Of a stretch of 64,000 nt of DNA, positions 62,930 through 64,000 are shown piece after piece. Numbering within the stretch: the stretch's first letter is position 1; every line of letters begins with the position of its first letter. The translations under genes were made by a program, and so were the position numbers. The stretch spans positions 2,914,001 through 2,978,000 of the forward strand of contig NZ_CP130610.1 in the NCBI RefSeq assembly GCF_030544485.1. The letters are read 5' to 3'. The notes beneath the pieces were generated by a model, which saw only the letters and a program-made list of their open reading frames with translations, was not told where the DNA came from and did not search any database. This stretch comes from Halomonas sp. HAL1. Lineage in GTDB: Bacteria > Pseudomonadota > Gammaproteobacteria > Pseudomonadales > Halomonadaceae.

Positions 62930-64000
62930 TTACGCTGGCAGCATCGGCCAGCGTAATGGCAACGCCAGGCGCGTCTCCAATTGATGAGCCAATTTCAGCA
63001 CGAAATGATCGTCGAAACGTGGGCCAATCAACTGCACACCAATAGGCATGTTAGCGGCCAGGGCCGGTGACGTTGCTGGACTGCTGAATCCAGCGTTAAG
63101 CGAGATTGCAGGCTGCTCCCCCATGTTCCAGGGCACGGTGTAGGCAATATGCTCGAACGGTTGGCGCGGATCATTGCTGGGTGATGGCCACTCGGCAGGA
63201 AAGGCGATAGTGGGCGTTGAGGGTGAGATTACCGCATCGACCTTATCAAATACCGCTTCAGTAGCACGCCGCATGGCCATCGTCTGCTGAAACCCCTGCA
63301 ACGCGGCTACGCCACTTAAACGTTCACCACCATCTGCCCAGGCCAAAATCGCAGGCAGCACTTTTTCGCGCTCCTCAGAGGAGAGCTTTAGCAGCTCTCC
63401 CCACTGACGAGCCTGCCAAAATTGATCCAGCCCATCCAGCATCTCTCGAGTCAACACTGGTGCTAACGGCACCAGCGTTGCACCTGCGGCTTCCAGTTGC
63501 TTTGCTGCCTGCTCGACATGACGGCGAATCTCGTCATCCAGCGGTAAGCCGCAGCCTGCCTCCATCATCACCCCTATGCGCAGGCCCTTCATCTCTAGCG
63601 ATAAATCCAGCCAATCGATCTCTTCCGGCGGCAGGCGCATTGCATCGCGCCGATCCGTCCGGGCCAGCGCTGTCATCATTAGCGCGGCATCTTCTACACT
63701 GCGCGTCATGGGCCCTGCACAACGGCCCACATAATACGGGTCTATCGGTATACGACCCAGGGTCGGCTTAAATCCCACTACGCCGCACCACGCGGCGGGC
63801 AACCGTATCGAACCACCGATATCGGTACCTACGTGCAGCGGCCCAAACCCGGCAGCCGCCGCAGCGCCTGCGCCCGAGCTGGAACCGCCGGTATTACATG
63901 CCAGCTTCCAGGGATTACGAGTCAGGCCATGAAAGGACGATAGCCCTGATGACAGCATGCCAAAATCAGGGCAGGTGGTTTTCGCCACCACCAGCGCATG
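62930..64000 (-). CDS. Amidase (amidase-signature family), 5' end beyond the window
   Basis: 357 codons of an amidase-signature enzyme; the frame is still open at the right edge of the window, so the N-terminus with the catalytic Lys is missing. Visible motifs are the serine-rich GGSSSGAGAAAAAGFGPLHVG, then DIGGSIRLPAAWCGVVGFKP, which carry the cis-Ser and nucleophile Ser. Such enzymes hydrolyse amides including indoleacetamide, nicotinamide analogues or aryl amides. It lies 81 bp upstream of the DUF3311-symporter pair in the same orientation, so they may form one uptake-and-hydrolysis operon. Confidence 0.9.
   Translation of the reverse strand, partial: HALVVAKTTCPDFGMLSSGLSSFHGLTRNPWKLACNTGGSSSGAGAAAAAGFGPLHVGTDIGGSIRLPAAWCGVVGFKPTLGRIPIDPYYVGRCAGPMTRSVEDAALMMTALARTDRRDAMRLPPEEIDWLDLSLEMKGLRIGVMMEAGCGLPLDDEIRRHVEQAAKQLEAAGATLVPLAPVLTREMLDGLDQFWQARQWGELLKLSSEEREKVLPAILAWADGGERLSGVAALQGFQQTMAMRRATEAVFDKVDAVISPSTPTIAFPAEWPSPSNDPRQPFEHIAYTVPWNMGEQPAISLNAGFSSPATSPALAANMPIGVQLIGPRFDDHFVLKLAHQLETRLALPLRWPMLPA

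Overview
The window reads as chromosomal DNA of a gammaproteobacterium, most likely Halomonas or a close relative in the Halomonadaceae. Three things suggest this: moderately high GC, densely packed genes, and the order TPR protein-lolB-ispE-tRNA-Gln-prs-rplY-pth-ychF and miaB-ybeZ-ybeY-ybeX-lnt as found in Pseudomonas/Halomonas relatives. The genus call is an inference from synteny and protein style, since no database search was possible.

Region 1 (1-16.2 kb) is housekeeping. It holds lipoprotein sorting (lolB), isoprenoid synthesis (ispE), PRPP synthesis (prs), ribosomal protein L25, peptidyl-tRNA hydrolase, YchF, an M18 aminopeptidase, the Prc protease, an ArsR-type repressor, five tRNA genes (Gln, Met, three identical Asn), then the RNA-maturation/envelope block miaB-ybeZYX-lnt. 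Region 2 (16.2-36.2 kb) is accessory metabolism and sensing. It includes an NADP-type alcohol dehydrogenase divergent from an AraC regulator, a VOC protein divergent from a LysR regulator, malate:quinone oxidoreductase, DJ-1/PfpI, a decayed chemoreceptor, a flavin reductase, a D-2-hydroxyacid dehydrogenase, ArfB, a proline-racemase-family enzyme coupled to an MDR oxidoreductase, NnrU, CorA, a GAF-PAS-GGDEF cyclase, and a sodium symporter controlled by a TPP riboswitch. Region 3 (36.3-38 kb) is methylmalonate-semialdehyde dehydrogenase with a perfect 18-bp palindrome upstream.

Region 4 (38.1-50.4 kb) is the most unusual part. A zinc-ribbon metallopeptidase abuts a two-armed cluster of alpha-E, circularly permuted ATP-grasp, transglutaminase-DUF2126, an ATP-grasp/alpha-E fusion and a second transglutaminase. 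This gene set has been predicted to make and process peptide or amide-linked products but is poorly characterised. One ATP-grasp gene is cut by a 1,531-bp IS4-family (IS50-like) element with perfect 19-bp ends and a 9-bp target duplication. A second ATP-grasp, fused to alpha-E, stays intact. The central divergent region has a well-spaced candidate sigma-54 promoter facing the rightward arm.

Region 5 (50.5-64 kb) is membrane and envelope functions: a CPA1 antiporter, a DUF3581 protein, a 990-residue AsmA-like protein, a TRIC-family channel, a DUF305 protein, an NfeD-SPFH pair, a relic of a GGDEF gene, a DUF2252 protein, a DUF3311-symporter pair, and an amidase that runs off the right edge.
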